64,000 nucleotides of DNA from Margaritifera margaritifera. Its lineage: Eukaryota; Mollusca; Bivalvia; Unionida; Margaritiferidae. How positions within the stretch are numbered: position 1 is the stretch's first letter; each line of letters starts with the position of its first letter. Below, piece after piece: positions 1 through 13,187 of the stretch. Location: positions 203,501-267,500 of the forward strand of contig JAQPZY010001048.1 of NCBI GenBank assembly GCA_029931535.1, given 5' to 3'. Under the pieces are notes generated by a model. That model worked only from the letters and a program-made list of their open reading frames with translations. It was not told where the DNA came from and did not search any database. The translations under genes were made by a program, and so were the position numbers.

Positions 1-1674
1 GTTTTTCTTACAAACTCTAACATTGGCCCACTACCTCTATCCCTTATAAAAACGACCGTTAGTTTTGCTATTGTCGGTAAGGTCTCTTACCAACCTTCAA
101 AAGTTCCGGAATTTTTCAAAACCGATCACGTCTATTTAGGCATATTGGGATTGTTGACTACTTGCAAGAATTACTTACCTAAAAATTTGACAACGTACAA
201 GAACTTCTTACCTCTGTAATTGAAGTGTATGCGAACGGAAGTGCTCAAGTGAACATGGGCAATTTTACATTTTACACAAGCGCATGTTCATACATTTTTA
301 CCAAGAATTTCACTCAGTTCAAATTACAGTCAAGACATATATCAGTATGACTTTAATAATTCTTTACAAGAAACAAAGTAAATGGAAGTTTGGTTATTTT
401 ACGGTTGATATGTAATGCATTGTTCGTATAGCATTAGTAGAATCAGTGAAATAATAGCAAACTTGAGAAAAATACGCAATTTTCCGGAGTTGAATCAGGA
501 ATTAATCATTTGTCTGCATCTCATGATATATTTCTTTAAGACTTGGTATTAATAGTGTTCAGTGACGAAGAAGTAGGAAAGGTTGCCATTATGACATCGG
601 ACAGGTTTACGGTACAATTACAGCAGATGTTATTCCTCAAATATGGGGTTACGTCTGATAAAGGTTATAGCTAAATGAATGTTACAGTAGAGCATAACGG
701 CAAATAAATATTTTCGACGAGAACAATTCCGAAATGTCCTTGTTTCCAATCTAAATTATGGAGAAAATAAATAAGTACACATACATTTTAGAAATGAATT
801 ATCTCAATAATTTTTCTTCTTCTTTTTTATTAATCATGTATGCTCATAAACTACTTAGTACAGGTAATGCGTAGTTATAAAATAACATACGTACACTTTA
901 AACAGAAACTCAAAAAAGGCAATCAGCAAAATCTGGAAAGGACGAATACGGACAATCTTTATAACAAATTACTCTCAAAGTAATAACCTATGTTTTGGTT
1001 TAAAAGCTTCATAATCAATTCTAGCTAATGAATAATTTTTTTTTCGTATTACTAGAAGTTAAGCATTGAATACACTTTTATACATATTTTACTAAATATT
1101 TCTTGACAGAAAGTGCCTCACTGACATTTCATACAAATTATAGTAGACTACATAGTCCGCTTGGTCAAAATAAGGTTCATCCCCTATGACATGATATAAT
1201 CAAACCATGTCATTGTTCACATGATCTTCCTTTCTTGATTAAATGGATGTAGCAGTAAAGTGTAGAAAATAGACTTACAGATGTTGGAATCTTTGTCGAT
1301 CAATGCCAACTGAACATGTGAAATGTTTGCATATTTACTAGTCTAAACAACCCGGTGAATAATCTAGTGGCCAAAAATATTCACACTGGAAAGCGGTTGC
1401 AGCATATACGCTATACGATATATTTATAATATTTATAAATGAAACAAATTATAACTCTCAGAATTTGTATGGTGCGTTTGCAATATAAAAGCAAAGAGAA
1501 AAATATAAATAGAGAGTTTAATGTTAGCCTGAGGGAAGTCAGAATAAAGTAAATCTTTATATGGCAATGCCCTTTTGTAACGCCCTGTTGACTTTGTTGT
1601 ACCATAAATGGTGTTTGCTTTGTTTTGTGGGTTGTTACGGTATGTTTAATACATTATTAGCTATAACATGCTGA
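1..1674. other. No gene recognised
   Basis: AT-rich sequence with only short frames. Nothing supportable seen. Confidence 0.6.
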
Positions 1675-1765
1675 AGATAATTACCTCCCCCAACGACACA
1701 CAGAGACAGCCGACCCAGGGTGGCCTGGGCGAGAATTGAACCTCATATAGGCACGATCCAAAACC
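1675..1765 (-). mobile_element. SINE-like fragment
   Basis: The minus strand carries GAGGTTCAATTCTCG, a box B-like sequence, followed by 'GGTCGGCTGTCTCTGTGTGT' and a GGGGGAGG stretch as in tRNA-derived SINE bodies. No box A is recognisable, so this is a truncated copy. Confidence 0.4.
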
Positions 1766-2348
1766 AAACAATAAAAACTGTAAATGGATATTACCGCATT
1801 ATGGTTCTATTAGTTATGAAAATGTATCAAATAACATCTGTTTTTCTCTTTTTCCAGACGAATGTTCAAATTTAGATCAGTATTGCGAGATGATGAAAGC
1901 AAATTACTGGCCGGACTGGGAAGAATGCACAACACGAGGAGGGACGACAAAAGCCACCAAATAAATTTGGTTTTGATATATATTTCCAACTATTATACGT
2001 GTTTTCTTTTCCTGACGTCAAAGCATGGCGGAACATTCTGCAAACCTACAATTGTGCAATAAAGCCAACTCAAACCTTCAACAAGTCAAGTCATGTCAAG
2101 TGATTTGTATTTAGAGCTGACACATGCTAAACCAGAAGTAACAACGCAAGGTTTATGATATTTATCTACCATGAATTCCGCTTCTTCAAGACTATACCCA
2201 GCTTTGCCCGTTTGTCTACAATCATTATCAGACGTTGGTAACATTAACTTTACTGAGTGGAATAATGTATATTTCCTGTATACTTTCAGACTTTTAATAA
2301 AACTATAAATCCTGGTCTCCAGTCAATTGAGCTGGCTGAGCTATTGGA

Positions 2349-2353
2349 GAGAG

Positions 2354-2435
<82 letters not shown>

Positions 2436-2436
2436 C
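2349..2436 (+). repeat. (GA)n microsatellite
   Basis: Nearly pure GA dinucleotide run. Confidence 0.95.
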
Positions 2437-4559
2437 AACTTAATAAAAAATGGGCCAGAAAAACTGAAGCAGCACACCAATGTTTTGCAGATCCAACATT
2501 TGCCGTTCTTTTAGCTATTTACAAACGCACATATTATTGGAGCAAATGCTGTTAAATATTAAGGAATATCGTCAGCTATTGTAAACCTCTTTGAAAACTG
2601 TTGAGGTTATCAATACGAAAGCTTTGTGCCATTATTTATGTTTCGAGCACAATTTCTAAATTTGTATGAGAGGCATCTTTTGCACAGTTTTGTCTTAGAA
2701 GATACAACTAATTATAAAATATACGAGTCAGGTACATATGTTAAAAGTCTACAGCAAACACATTCGACACCAAAGTGGTTTACAAACCCCCTTGTAATAA
2801 ACACCTTCCATCGAATGTTGTTTGTAATACATTCAAATGGTTCAGACATTTCATGCCCCACTCTTCTAGAAATCAACTTGTCTAAACAACCACCTACCAA
2901 TAGAATGTTTTAAAAACATTTCACCAGGCCAAGCACTCGTATATACATAGAGTGGGAGTTCGGCAAACTAAATTGGACCCCTCCCCCTCCCCAGCCTTCG
3001 CGCCCTCATTCTTCCGGAAATATATTTTTATCAATACCCTACCATTGCTTGTAGCACATTAAAAATAATCCGATGGCATGGTGCAACCGAGCCAGCTTTC
3101 TCAACTCATAACTTCTCTTCGTGAAAAAGAAAGTTGTTCGTGAGAAGGAGCTCACAAAATATCCCTGTTTCTGTGGTCTGATTCTAGGTCAATCAACCAT
3201 AGTAAGTGGGTGTGAGACATAGCTTAATTGACAGATACACTTACCATGCACATTTGGTGGAACAAAAGTTAAAATAGTGTTCTAATTTAAGCGCAGTTAC
3301 CAGCCTTGTGTTCAAATTCACGTTAAAAGTTCCACAGTGTCTCAGCTTTCATAAATAACATGATTTCATTCAAAGACGTACACTTATTGTAAGTTTGGTG
3401 GCGATAAGTAGTGATAAGTAAAGCTATGTTGGAATTTGAGCCAATAAATAAAATAGCTTAGTTAGATGCTGTGAAGGCTGAAGACTTACTAAGAAGCTAA
3501 CAGAAACATAATTTTGGAAGACACGCACCCCCCCCCCCAACAAAAAAAAAATATTGAAGAAATTGTTGAAATTGCCTTACGTTTTTCTCAATTTCCCTTG
3601 TTCCGAGACGTTAAAAGAAAATGTTTTCAATCTGGATGATATGGAAACTACGATACTTCCATTTCATTTGCCATTAGGATGGCTCAAGATTGCATAACTG
3701 ATGCTTTCTTTGAACTCCGTAGGACAGACGATTCATTAATAACGCACGGCTCATAGCAGTTGAGACAGTATCATATTTGTAACAACTTCACTCACATTTT
3801 GTGATGAGACGTTGTTTGATATCAACGATTATGTCCTTTTGAAATCATGGAAAGCTACTTGTAAAGATAGATCTTCTAACTAGAAAAAACGCCAAAGGAG
3901 GAATGTCCGGATGACATAAGTACAGTAAATTAATTTTCATCCATGGGGTATCATTCTTTGTAGATTTTGGTGGATTCCTTTGAGTTACGGTCTGTCGCAT
4001 TCAGAAAGCAATGCATGTGACACTAGGAGCAATAATGTATGAGAAAGGCAAACTTAAACCAAGAGAAACTGAGCTTAATGCATTGGTATGCAGTAACTAC
4101 TGAGTGTATTTGTCCACATGGAACATATACATATCAGCTTATGTGACTCTACGCGCAATACTGAGAAAATTACCTAAACCCAAACGCTAACCTAGAGAAA
4201 TTGGTTTAAGCGAAAATGTTAAGCCAAATCACAGGACAGTGAAACATAGGTGACAGACGCCTAATTTTCATTGATGTGTATAGTACTCCGTATGCGGCAT
4301 CTAATGCAAACCCTAACCTCATTGAGGATGCCAGAAAGAGTGACGGACTTTCGTACAGGCCTCTTCTAATCATAAAAATCGGCACGTGATTTCTGCGTTT
4401 GAGGCCCTTACCAATATAGCCTCATCTCCAGAGGGTGGATGAAAATTTAAAAACAAAGTCACGTACACTCAAATCAGCAAATATAATACAAGAATATCAC
4501 AGGTATTGAAGGCCCCATATATTTGTTTCTAAGCAGAAACCTGTAGCAAATCCCATCAA
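2437..4559. other. No gene recognised
   Basis: AT-rich. The 95-codon frame at 2626-2913 has no recognisable motifs, and an equally open frame opposite it argues for chance. Confidence 0.55.
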
Positions 4560-5790
4560 TGTCTGCCGCCTTGACCTTGAAAGAGCGACCACAAATGTAA
4601 GACATAACACGATCTTAGGGCATTAAAAATCAATATCAAATATCGACATTTAACAGATCACGTGCTGAACACCAAGAGTAAATGTTCATACCCTTATCTT
4701 GAGAAATAACACAAAATGTGCCACGCAATACACTTGTAAGTTTTTTTTATGTCAGTATCTTAAGTGTCCTCAAAATATCTCAGATGTTCTCAACGCTACA
4801 GCACGGACATAAAAATGAAGCATCGCCCTGACCTTGAAGATAGGACTATGAAAAGGATGTATGAGACCATGTCGTGTCATTAAGGCTATGAGCATATAAT
4901 GTTTCATCTCACTTTATAAGGGGTTTTTAAGTTTAAAACTTACTGAGAAACAATACGTAAATTGGCATGTGATATTGACCTAGATGCTATAATTATGAAA
5001 GTCGCAAGGAAATTAAAAAGTAAAGACAAAATGGTATACAAAGTTTTGTACAACGTTAACGCGCGTTGGACTTGCAGCTAAGACACCACAAAGAACTAAT
5101 CCTAAAACACGACTATGACCTTGACTTTGAGGACAAGATCATGATAGTGGTGCAAGATGCACAATCAAGTCATGGTATCAAGTCCAAAATGTTCAATTTT
5201 CATCAATTTTAACAGCTTCTGAAATTACATTGACCTTCAAAATAGTGTCATATGTGATATAATCTTAAATCATGATGCACGCGTATATAACTTTTGTTTG
5301 CCTATCACTATCCTTTTGAGCTACAGCTCTTACACAAATGAATCATGTTGATCTTTGACATTGTCCTGAATAAAAGACCATTAAAATGATATGTGATTTA
5401 TTCACAACTTATGATGCAAACCTGTGCATCTACCAAGTTTCATGGCTTTGATGTTACAGTACTGACGAAAAGAAAATAAATATGAGACGGGCTTAAAAGT
5501 TAGGTCGATGATAGTACTATGTGACAATCTCATGATGTGTAACTATACCAAGTTTAATGTTTATCATTCTGTTTTAGAGTTTACGAGTTACACACCTACA
5601 GCATATATTGTAATGTCACACCTTTGACCTGAGAGTGGCGACCTTATAAGTGCTAGATTATCCACTACTGAACTATATATGCAATGAAAAAAATGTTTAC
5701 CAATTGTCATAACATTTTTTTGTCAGTTTCAGAAACAGAACCCGCATGTAAAATGCACACATAATAATGAGTTTTGACCTTTATCTTTAA
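4560..5790 (+). repeat. Degenerate tandem array with TGACCTTGA motif, unit about 130 bases
   Basis: TGACCTTGA or close variants recur near 4572, 4830, 5115, 5231, 5355, 5623 and 5773, with gaps that are near multiples of 115-145 bases. A second motif resembling 'ATGATGCA..C....ACCAAGTTTCATG' accompanies several of them (5271, 5414, 5531). This looks like an old, diverged tandem repeat. No gene is seen in it. Confidence 0.5.
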
Positions 5791-6426
5791 AAAATGAATG
5801 AAAAAGTGACATACAACAACCCTTGAGTAAATGTATAATTTTTCACAGAATACATCTGTATAATCTTTAAATTAATGTTCCAGACAGCAACAAACTGTAT
5901 TCAGTAAACCGTGCATACATAATAATGTTGATAACTTTGTACAAAACGTACTTATACGTAAGTGCACACTGTCTCAACATTTTCTCTCAAATGCACGGAA
6001 GAGATGTCAATTGTATAGGTTTCATTTTCGTTGAGTGCTGTAGTAAACATCACAATCAGTGTAAGCTAATTTGAATGCTAGTTACAAAATAAATTATTGC
6101 ATAGTATTTTGTTTGTAGATACATTTTAACAGTGTGACTGCCAATGAGAGAAATTTAAACATCAGATACTTCTAAAATTCATAGTAAAAGATATGGTTTA
6201 CAAAGCATACATTTCCTGAAGCATGTTGTTTATGATGTTTAAAAACGCAGAACACCAATTAACACGTATTTGGTCTTAAAGATATAACGTTTAGCTACAG
6301 ACATTCACTGTAAAGACAACACTTTTACTTCAATTTCCAAAATAAAAAGAAACATTTATCAACAAACATAGACACCAGAAAGTCCAGGTAAAACATTATT
6401 CTCTATCTAGCCCATTAAAATGATAT

Positions 6427-6960
6427 TCAAATTGTCGTCACCTTTTTAATATAATATAAACAGCTTTTCGCCTTAATATGTGCAAAAAATGAGTGTGGGG
6501 TATTTAGAACTAGTGATAGAATCAAAAACAATAAGAAATTACAAGAACACCACTGCAGTTGAATCGTTATTATTAGATTTGTCTCAAGTTTTATCATTAC
6601 AATTGATGCGATGTAGATAAAGTTCATAGTTGGTAAAAAAAAGTTTAAACATACATATGATACATCATCATCAAAGTTACAGTTATATAAATGTAATCGG
6701 ATGTGTCTAAACAGAGAAAATGTTTTCGGATTATAATGTTTGAGAGTCACTGATAGGTCACTAAATTGGTAGGGTACGCCAAAAGAAAAACACAAAAACA
6801 AGGTATGTGGGCTTGACAAATTTGTGTGATGTGCTACCCGAAAAATATCCTTTACAAATGTAATGAATAAGGAATATAAGCTGAAACGAATGTATACTTT
6901 TAATTTCCTGCTAAATATATCTGCAATACATATATTGTGCACGAAATGTAGAGAATACAT
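6427..6960 (-). other. Long open frame of doubtful status, 177 codons
   Basis: The longest open frame in the window outside repeats. The product is rich in Phe, Leu, Ile, Ser and His, with no domain, no clear signal peptide and no obvious membrane topology. It is unusually long for this base composition, but the minus strand here is pyrimidine-rich, which itself removes stop codons. No splice or promoter context was found. Confidence 0.15.
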
Positions 6961-7000
6961 TATGGAGAAAGAGTAGCAGTTTCACATTGCAATCGTCATA

Positions 7001-7001
<1 letters not shown>

Positions 7002-7039
<38 letters not shown>

Positions 7040-7050
7040 TATAATAATAG
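7002..7050 (+). repeat. (AAT)n microsatellite
   Basis: Uninterrupted AAT repeats with a degenerate tail. Confidence 0.95.
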
Positions 7051-7372
7051 TAATAATATCATAGTAAGAATTGTCATAATGTACATAATCATTACCATAT
7101 CATCATATTTATCTAATGTTGCTTTTAACTCAGAATTATTTCATTTTTGTTTACCGAAAAATACATGTTTATGCAATGTGTGTCCTGAATATTTTGATTT
7201 TGTTTTCTCAACTTAGGTATTGAAAATGGTCGAGAAAACTACGATGTCTTCTTTCTTCCATGTCTAAATTATTGCCATTCAAATTTATTCTACACCAAAC
7301 ATTTCAAATCATACAGCTCAGAGCTCAAATCATACAGCTAATGCCTATACAAGTAATAGTGATTATAACATT

Positions 7373-7379
7373 CTCTCTC

Positions 7380-7452
<73 letters not shown>
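7373..7452 (+). repeat. (CT)n microsatellite
   Basis: CT dinucleotide run with one interruption. Confidence 0.95.
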
Positions 7453-7453
<1 letters not shown>

Positions 7454-7459
7454 CGACCA

Positions 7460-9260
7460 AATTATTGAGCAAACTCATTTGTGTCAGGAAATACGTTTGA
7501 GACATTAATACTACTTAAGAAGGTGTAGTGAAACTAAATTTACAAATACAGGCATACTGCATTTGTGTTTTTTTAGCGAGAGGAGGCTGGGGTGGGTGGT
7601 CTTTACTCGTACTCAGAACTAAACAATCTCAGTCACTTTGTAAAGTATTTTATAGTTATTTTGATTACATGTACACGAACTAAAATGCCAAAAAGTTTAA
7701 TCGTGAGAGCAAATGAAACTATTCTGGGGCTCTCCACTTTATTCCAATATACTACTTTTCACATTCATTTGCATTAATTCCTATCATTCTGAAAGCATGT
7801 TCATTCATCCATTACACATACGTTTGACAATATCATTGCGATTTAAGTTGTCACTAACGTCGAGGAGAAAACATGTTAGGAAAAGATCAAATAAATTATG
7901 CATGATCAGACGTTCTTAATTTGATGTTCTGGGATGTCCTCTATCTCTCATATCAATTTGCTTGTAACCATTTTCAGCAGGTTGAAAGCGTCAATCTCCA
8001 TTGTATAAGCAGTATTCTCTTTAATTCTGTTTCTACGTCTTTGTGATTGTCACAGTTCTCTCTGTAACACCTGTTTTCCACATGAAATATTTGTTTCTTC
8101 TGGAACATAACTATTCGCCGCGCCAATGTTGACATACGTTCATCATATTGTCACATACATACGTGTCCCCCCCCACCCCGCTGCCTCGAAATGTCGTGAA
8201 ATCAGACGGCCTGTAAGCTTATGTCAAATCTGAACAGACCAAATACCATCCTTTTGGCGACAATAAATGTTATATCCTGCATGCAATCACTATGAATTAA
8301 TGTATATGGCTTAATGGTGGCTGATTTGTTAATCATGTAACTCAGTCGTAGTTGTTCAATTGTCTGAGAGGAGCCCAGAAACTGCAACTCACTGCTTTGC
8401 ACAGAGTAACCGATATGCTGATCAACGCAGATGCTTAGTTTCTTAATGGCAGGCATTTATTTTTATCTGCCACAAGAGACTTTCTACTTTCTCCTATGTT
8501 CTGAACTGTATCGTAGTCAATGCTGTTTGATGTCATTCAACATACAGGGCGATTTTCTTCTGTTCTTGATATGCCTGTAAATGATAATAGCACAGTGTGT
8601 ATTCACATATTTCAAAATAGTATTTGTACAAAGGACGTTTAAGTATTTCACTCTTGGTCTCCTCTGTGCCATTGGCTTGTTTCATGGTATGCGCTTTCTT
8701 TGTAGGGGAATATAAGTATCTAAGTTATACTTTCAGTTTAAATGGGATTATTCTGGCTTAACTGTATCTTTTTTGCAGTAAACAGTGAAAAACATCGTAG
8801 ATATTAGAATAAATATTGGAATCATGATTTATATAAGTATTATGGTGCACATAACCGATCCATATAGAAGACACTGTCATTATGGTAGGACTCATATTTT
8901 TACGTCCCAATACCATGGTCAAGAAACCTTGGAAACTTCCACATCTAGTGTATAGATCTGAACAATTACCTGTGTTATGTATGATGTTTATATAATATTA
9001 TAGATATTTTAGGAAATTATAGATGTTTCTTGACTTTAATATTTGCTTAAATCTTAATGTTGTTTATCAGAAGAAGAAAAATATGTTTAACTAGTGTCCT
9101 TGAATTAGGTTCTTTACTTCAGATTTGATCTAAAGGATAATTTTGATAAACAATGTTTTCTCAATTGGAGGTCAAGGTTGATTTTGTTTACAGATAAAAC
9201 TGGAATTTTATTAAAGTTATGTGTAAAAGTCATGTCCACACAAGTAAAATTACATTAAGA
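7460..9260. other. No gene recognised
   Basis: AT-rich between the (CT)n repeat and the first solo LTR. Only short frames without motifs. Confidence 0.55.
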
Positions 9261-9807
9261 TGACACATATTCTAGAACATTCTGTCATGTGACCAGTCTT
9301 TATATATACCATGTTTAGTGGACAGTTTTTCAGTTTCGACATTACTATCAGTCTTGCAAAGAGCTATTACAGTTGTGGAAAGTCATTCCGAATTCTAAGA
9401 GAGGAATTATTTAGAATATTCATTGGATTATAACAGTGATCATAGACTTTTGGATTTTGGATTTGTAATTGATGATTTTGGAATTTATGTCAACTTATTC
9501 AGAGATATTTTGGAGTACTTCATTTTAACATCAGCACATTAAAGACTACTGATACATCAGGACATTAAAGAACATTGGCATATCAAAACTTTCAAGGATA
9601 CAGCCGTGCATTCGGAACATTCTATATTTAGGACTTGTGATTAGGACACTAATTCTTACTGGATTTGGATTTTAGTACACAATACTGTAAGTGTCTTTTT
9701 AATTTTTCATTTTAATTATCTAGAAATAAATTGCCTGTTGATTTTTACTTGATTTGTTGGTTTCACTTTCTTTCTGTTACATTTTTCTAGACCATAGAGT
9801 CGTAACA
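9261..9807 (+). mobile_element. Solo LTR, copy 1, with heat-shock element
   Basis: About 547 bases related throughout to 29062-29569. It starts with a perfect three-unit heat-shock element (TTC-GAA-TTC in ATTCTAGAACATTCT, 9269-9283), has a TATA-like stretch (TTTATATATACC) about 20 bases on, an AATAAA near 9723, and ends AGAGTCGTAACA. This order (promoter, transcript start, poly(A) signal, ...CA end) is that of an LTR in plus orientation. No primer-binding site or gag/pol follows, so it is a solo LTR. Confidence 0.6.
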
Positions 9808-9984
9808 CCTGTATAATGTCCTAGCTGATTGGCGAGTTTAAATAAAATTATATCGCCGATTGCATAATGTGTGGTACGAGCCAACTTCATCTAGGTTCGT
9901 TGTTTGTTTAATTATATTATTAAATTAATGTTATGGACCCAAGATTAAAGATTTTTGCATAAGTCTGACTATAGTGACCAGAAG

Positions 9985-10150
9985 CAACACCAAAGGTCTT
10001 TCCATCCAGATATGGATCAGTATGACTGACCGAAGGCCTATCCAACCAGACATGGATCAATATAACTGACCGAAGGCCTATCCAACCAGACGTGGATCAA
10101 TATGACTGAAATAAGCTCTATCCAATCAGACATGGACCAATATGACTGAC
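9985..10150 (+). repeat. Tandem minisatellite, 40-base unit, about 4 copies
   Basis: The unit around CCAGACATGGATCAATATGA / CTGACCGAAGGCCTATCCAA repeats four times, with the outer copies more diverged. Confidence 0.85.
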
Positions 10151-12634
10151 TAAAGATTTATAAAAACGGTAAATACGAAAAGACCAATTTCATGAAATTG
10201 TATTAATCAACTTACAACTGAGCAGTCTATTTTAATACACTCGTCCTTAATTCAGGTATTTTTATAATTTAAATTCTTTACGTGTTACATAATAATTGAA
10301 GAAAAGTGTCACTATATTTGAGAGGTTTTGTATACCAATTTGCACATCAATATTGTATGTGTCTTAGATACGTCCGTATAAACGCGAATATGTGTATTAA
10401 TGGTACAAGTCGTGACTTTGCACTCAACACGAGATGGAAAACATCAGTCTAAAAATGATTTATTTATAAACTGTCTGTAATGCGGCAAATGCAAGCTCAT
10501 CGTGACCATATTTACATAGTAAATCTTTATGATGTTGCTTTTTAAAAATATTTGAGTTTAATCAAATTTGCCTGCAAAGTTCAACTCTACGCTGATATGC
10601 ATTACATTAAGTTGCTTTTCCGCCTTTGATTCAATTTTGGTTTAATGTATACTTTTACTTTTATCACCCTACATTTATCTTTTAGAAATGTATGTTATGG
10701 CATATATAACGTTAAAGTTAGTTACATATTAATGACCATAGTAAGCTTAATTACCTTAATATTGTCACTTATCTGTGTGCGTCTGTGTGTTAGCCGGAAT
10801 GGGGTGGGAGCTAAAATTAATTTAGCAATAAATGATTTAAAGAATAGTAAAGAATGAATAATATAGTTTTACATGTTCAAAATGATGTGAAAAAGACTGA
10901 AGTGACATCAGTGCTAGTTGTCTTTATTGCAGATCATACACAAAGTTGTATGTACAAATATAAATAATAAAATTGCAGGAAACAATAAAAAGGCTAGTTT
11001 GCAAAGTGGATAGAAGAAAAGATAATACGAAAATTAATACTCTAAAATTCGATGAAGGAAAAATATAACAACGATAAAACATTTAGTTAACACAATCTAT
11101 TAATGTTGCATTAGGTGGTTGAATTTTACTAAACCTAAAGGTGCAGGCAATGATGATGTCATAGATGTCATTCTATTCCATGTATTTATTTTGACACTTC
11201 TAATCTAGAACATAAATTAAAACAAATGTGTTCTTTGTTCTACTGCAAGATATTTGAAAGGTAGTGACACCACATCTCTAAAGGTTGTAAATGCCATTAA
11301 GGGACGAAAACAAAGAGAAAAAGGCTAACTTTATTATTGATAAGATTTTGTATACCGTCTTTTTTGTCTCTTTTGTCACATTCCTATAAGAATCTACTAC
11401 CTAACAGAGAAGCAATCCAGTGATACGTATAGCTGTTAAAAGTTTCAGAAAGAATGCATCGGTTTCAAACCATTCAGTACACATTTATGCAACATCATTT
11501 TTTGTGTGGTCTTCTCAACTCCTAGACAGTTAAAGTTCTATCAATTATCTTTTTCTATGATCCATTTGCTATACTAATTGTTAATTCGTATTTGTATTTA
11601 ATCTCGAATAATGCTGGTGTACTGTTTTTTCTCTATTTTCTTCTAAGAAACCTAATACTTTTTTTAATTGTTTATCAGCCATTCAAAATAGTGAAAAAAT
11701 GACAGAAGGTAGTGAAAAAGCTTTTGATAATTCATTTGATAATTCTGTTTACGATGATCAACTTTGTAATGAAAGAACTGGTGATATTGTAATTTGTATT
11801 TTTCTTATTGAGGGACTTGAAATTCCTCGTCAAAATTTTGAATCTGAGATAATGAATAATTACAAAAATATAATCATCTGTGCTTGACAATGAAAAAAAT
11901 ATAATCATCTGTGGTTGACAATGAAATCAATAATAATATAAGTTTAAATCATTTTAATCTTGAAGATAACACGTTCCTTTTTATGACACTGATGCAAACA
12001 AAGAAAGAGTATGAGATCTGAAAAGAGAACAATTGACAAGATCTAACAAGCTCATTATACACTGGGACCAACAGTTAACGTAAGACAATAAATACAAGTC
12101 CTCTAGGATAAAATAATTCAAATAATAAACCCAAATGAACCAATAGACTTGCAAGTAAGAGCAGCACAAAGTCTAATAGATGATTACTGTAAAATAACTC
12201 AGAGTGGGGAGCTTGTAACTATAAAGTGATAAGTATTTATTCCGCAGGAAGAAAGATAATTCAGAGGTTAGGCAAATACTCTTACATATGTCAAATCTAC
12301 AAAATTGTATATAAAACTGATTGTGAAATATATGGCAAATATAGTGAGGACATAATAAAGATATCACCAAAAAAGACAAATGTGTCCCTAAAAGGTTAAA
12401 TAAGAGAAGTTGTTGGAAAATGCTGAAAGTATGCAAACACTGTTGGTTGGACATTTAGTAAATCTTGAACGTAGCTTGATAGGAATCGTTGACTAAAGAT
12501 TTCGTGGTTTTGATATAGATATTTGATAGCTATGGTAATCCGAAAAAAAATTGTATGACATTTGAACCTAAAACATCATACATTTACACCGTTTCAAAGC
12601 ATGTTGATCGCGAAAGTTTCAAGAGAAAAAAATT

Positions 12635-12665
<31 letters not shown>

Positions 12666-12895
12666 TTACATATTGAAGATTTGCAAATTTCTAAAAATGG
12701 TTATATTTAAGCATCAATATACAATGTCTGATACGTCTGGTGAGTAACGTGTTCTCGAAGGCAGCAAAACGCACGATGTATTGTACTAAGTATATCTCAT
12801 GGCTAAATCAATACGAAATGGAATTTGTCTTTCCTACAATCTTCAATGAAGTGTTTATCACGCGTATGCGTTACAGTTGAAAAAGAAAAGCTATT
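10151..12895. other. No gene recognised; 3' flank of the ZU5/death gene
   Basis: Contains a 28-base direct duplication around 11885-11920, a poly(A)/AT tract at 12629-12665 and, on the minus strand, an AATAAA at 12241-12236 that could end the ZU5/death transcript about 650 bases after its stop. Confidence 0.4.
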
Positions 12896-13187
12896 TTAAT
12901 TCATCTGGTTCAACAAATGTCGAACATATTCTTTAAGTCCCGTATTAGACTGCATGGTCTCCAGTCTTCCCAGAAGGTCATTATAGACGTATAATCCACT
13001 GTTAATGGCCGCTTCAGAAACACGCCATTTGCACAACACATTAATGCTGCTTCCTCGTTTGAGTCTCCCCCATCGGTCTTGCATGCGTCAATGTCTTCCT
13101 TAGAGAGACCCAAAGTCAAAGCTAAGGATGTCCAATCGCCTTCCACCTTCTTTGCCATCTCAATCATATGAGAGTCGGATCAATATT
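12896..13187 (-). CDS. Last exon: C-terminal death domain, frame-broken
   Basis: A strong acceptor (TTCTCTTCCTCCTATTTAG) starts the exon at 13187 and a TAA ends it at 12896. The residues spell a classic death domain: 'EGDWTSLALTLGLSKEDIDA' (helices 1-2, with Trp and 'LA..LGL'), then an Asn/Glu turn and 'VLCKWRVSEAAINS', and a final helix (LKEYVRHLLNQMN) before the stop. Reading it needs a one-base frame change near 13040-13046, and all three frames hit a stop between the acceptor and the first helix, so a second indel near 13163-13172 is likely. In phase 0 the exon begins NIDPTLI, a sensible helix start. Death domains recruit other death domains in apoptosis or NF-kB signalling. The indels may be assembly errors or real decay. 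Confidence 0.72.

Noticed and set aside
2626..2913. Possible 95-residue gene
   Set aside because: No motif, no promoter or splice context, and an equally open frame on the opposite strand.
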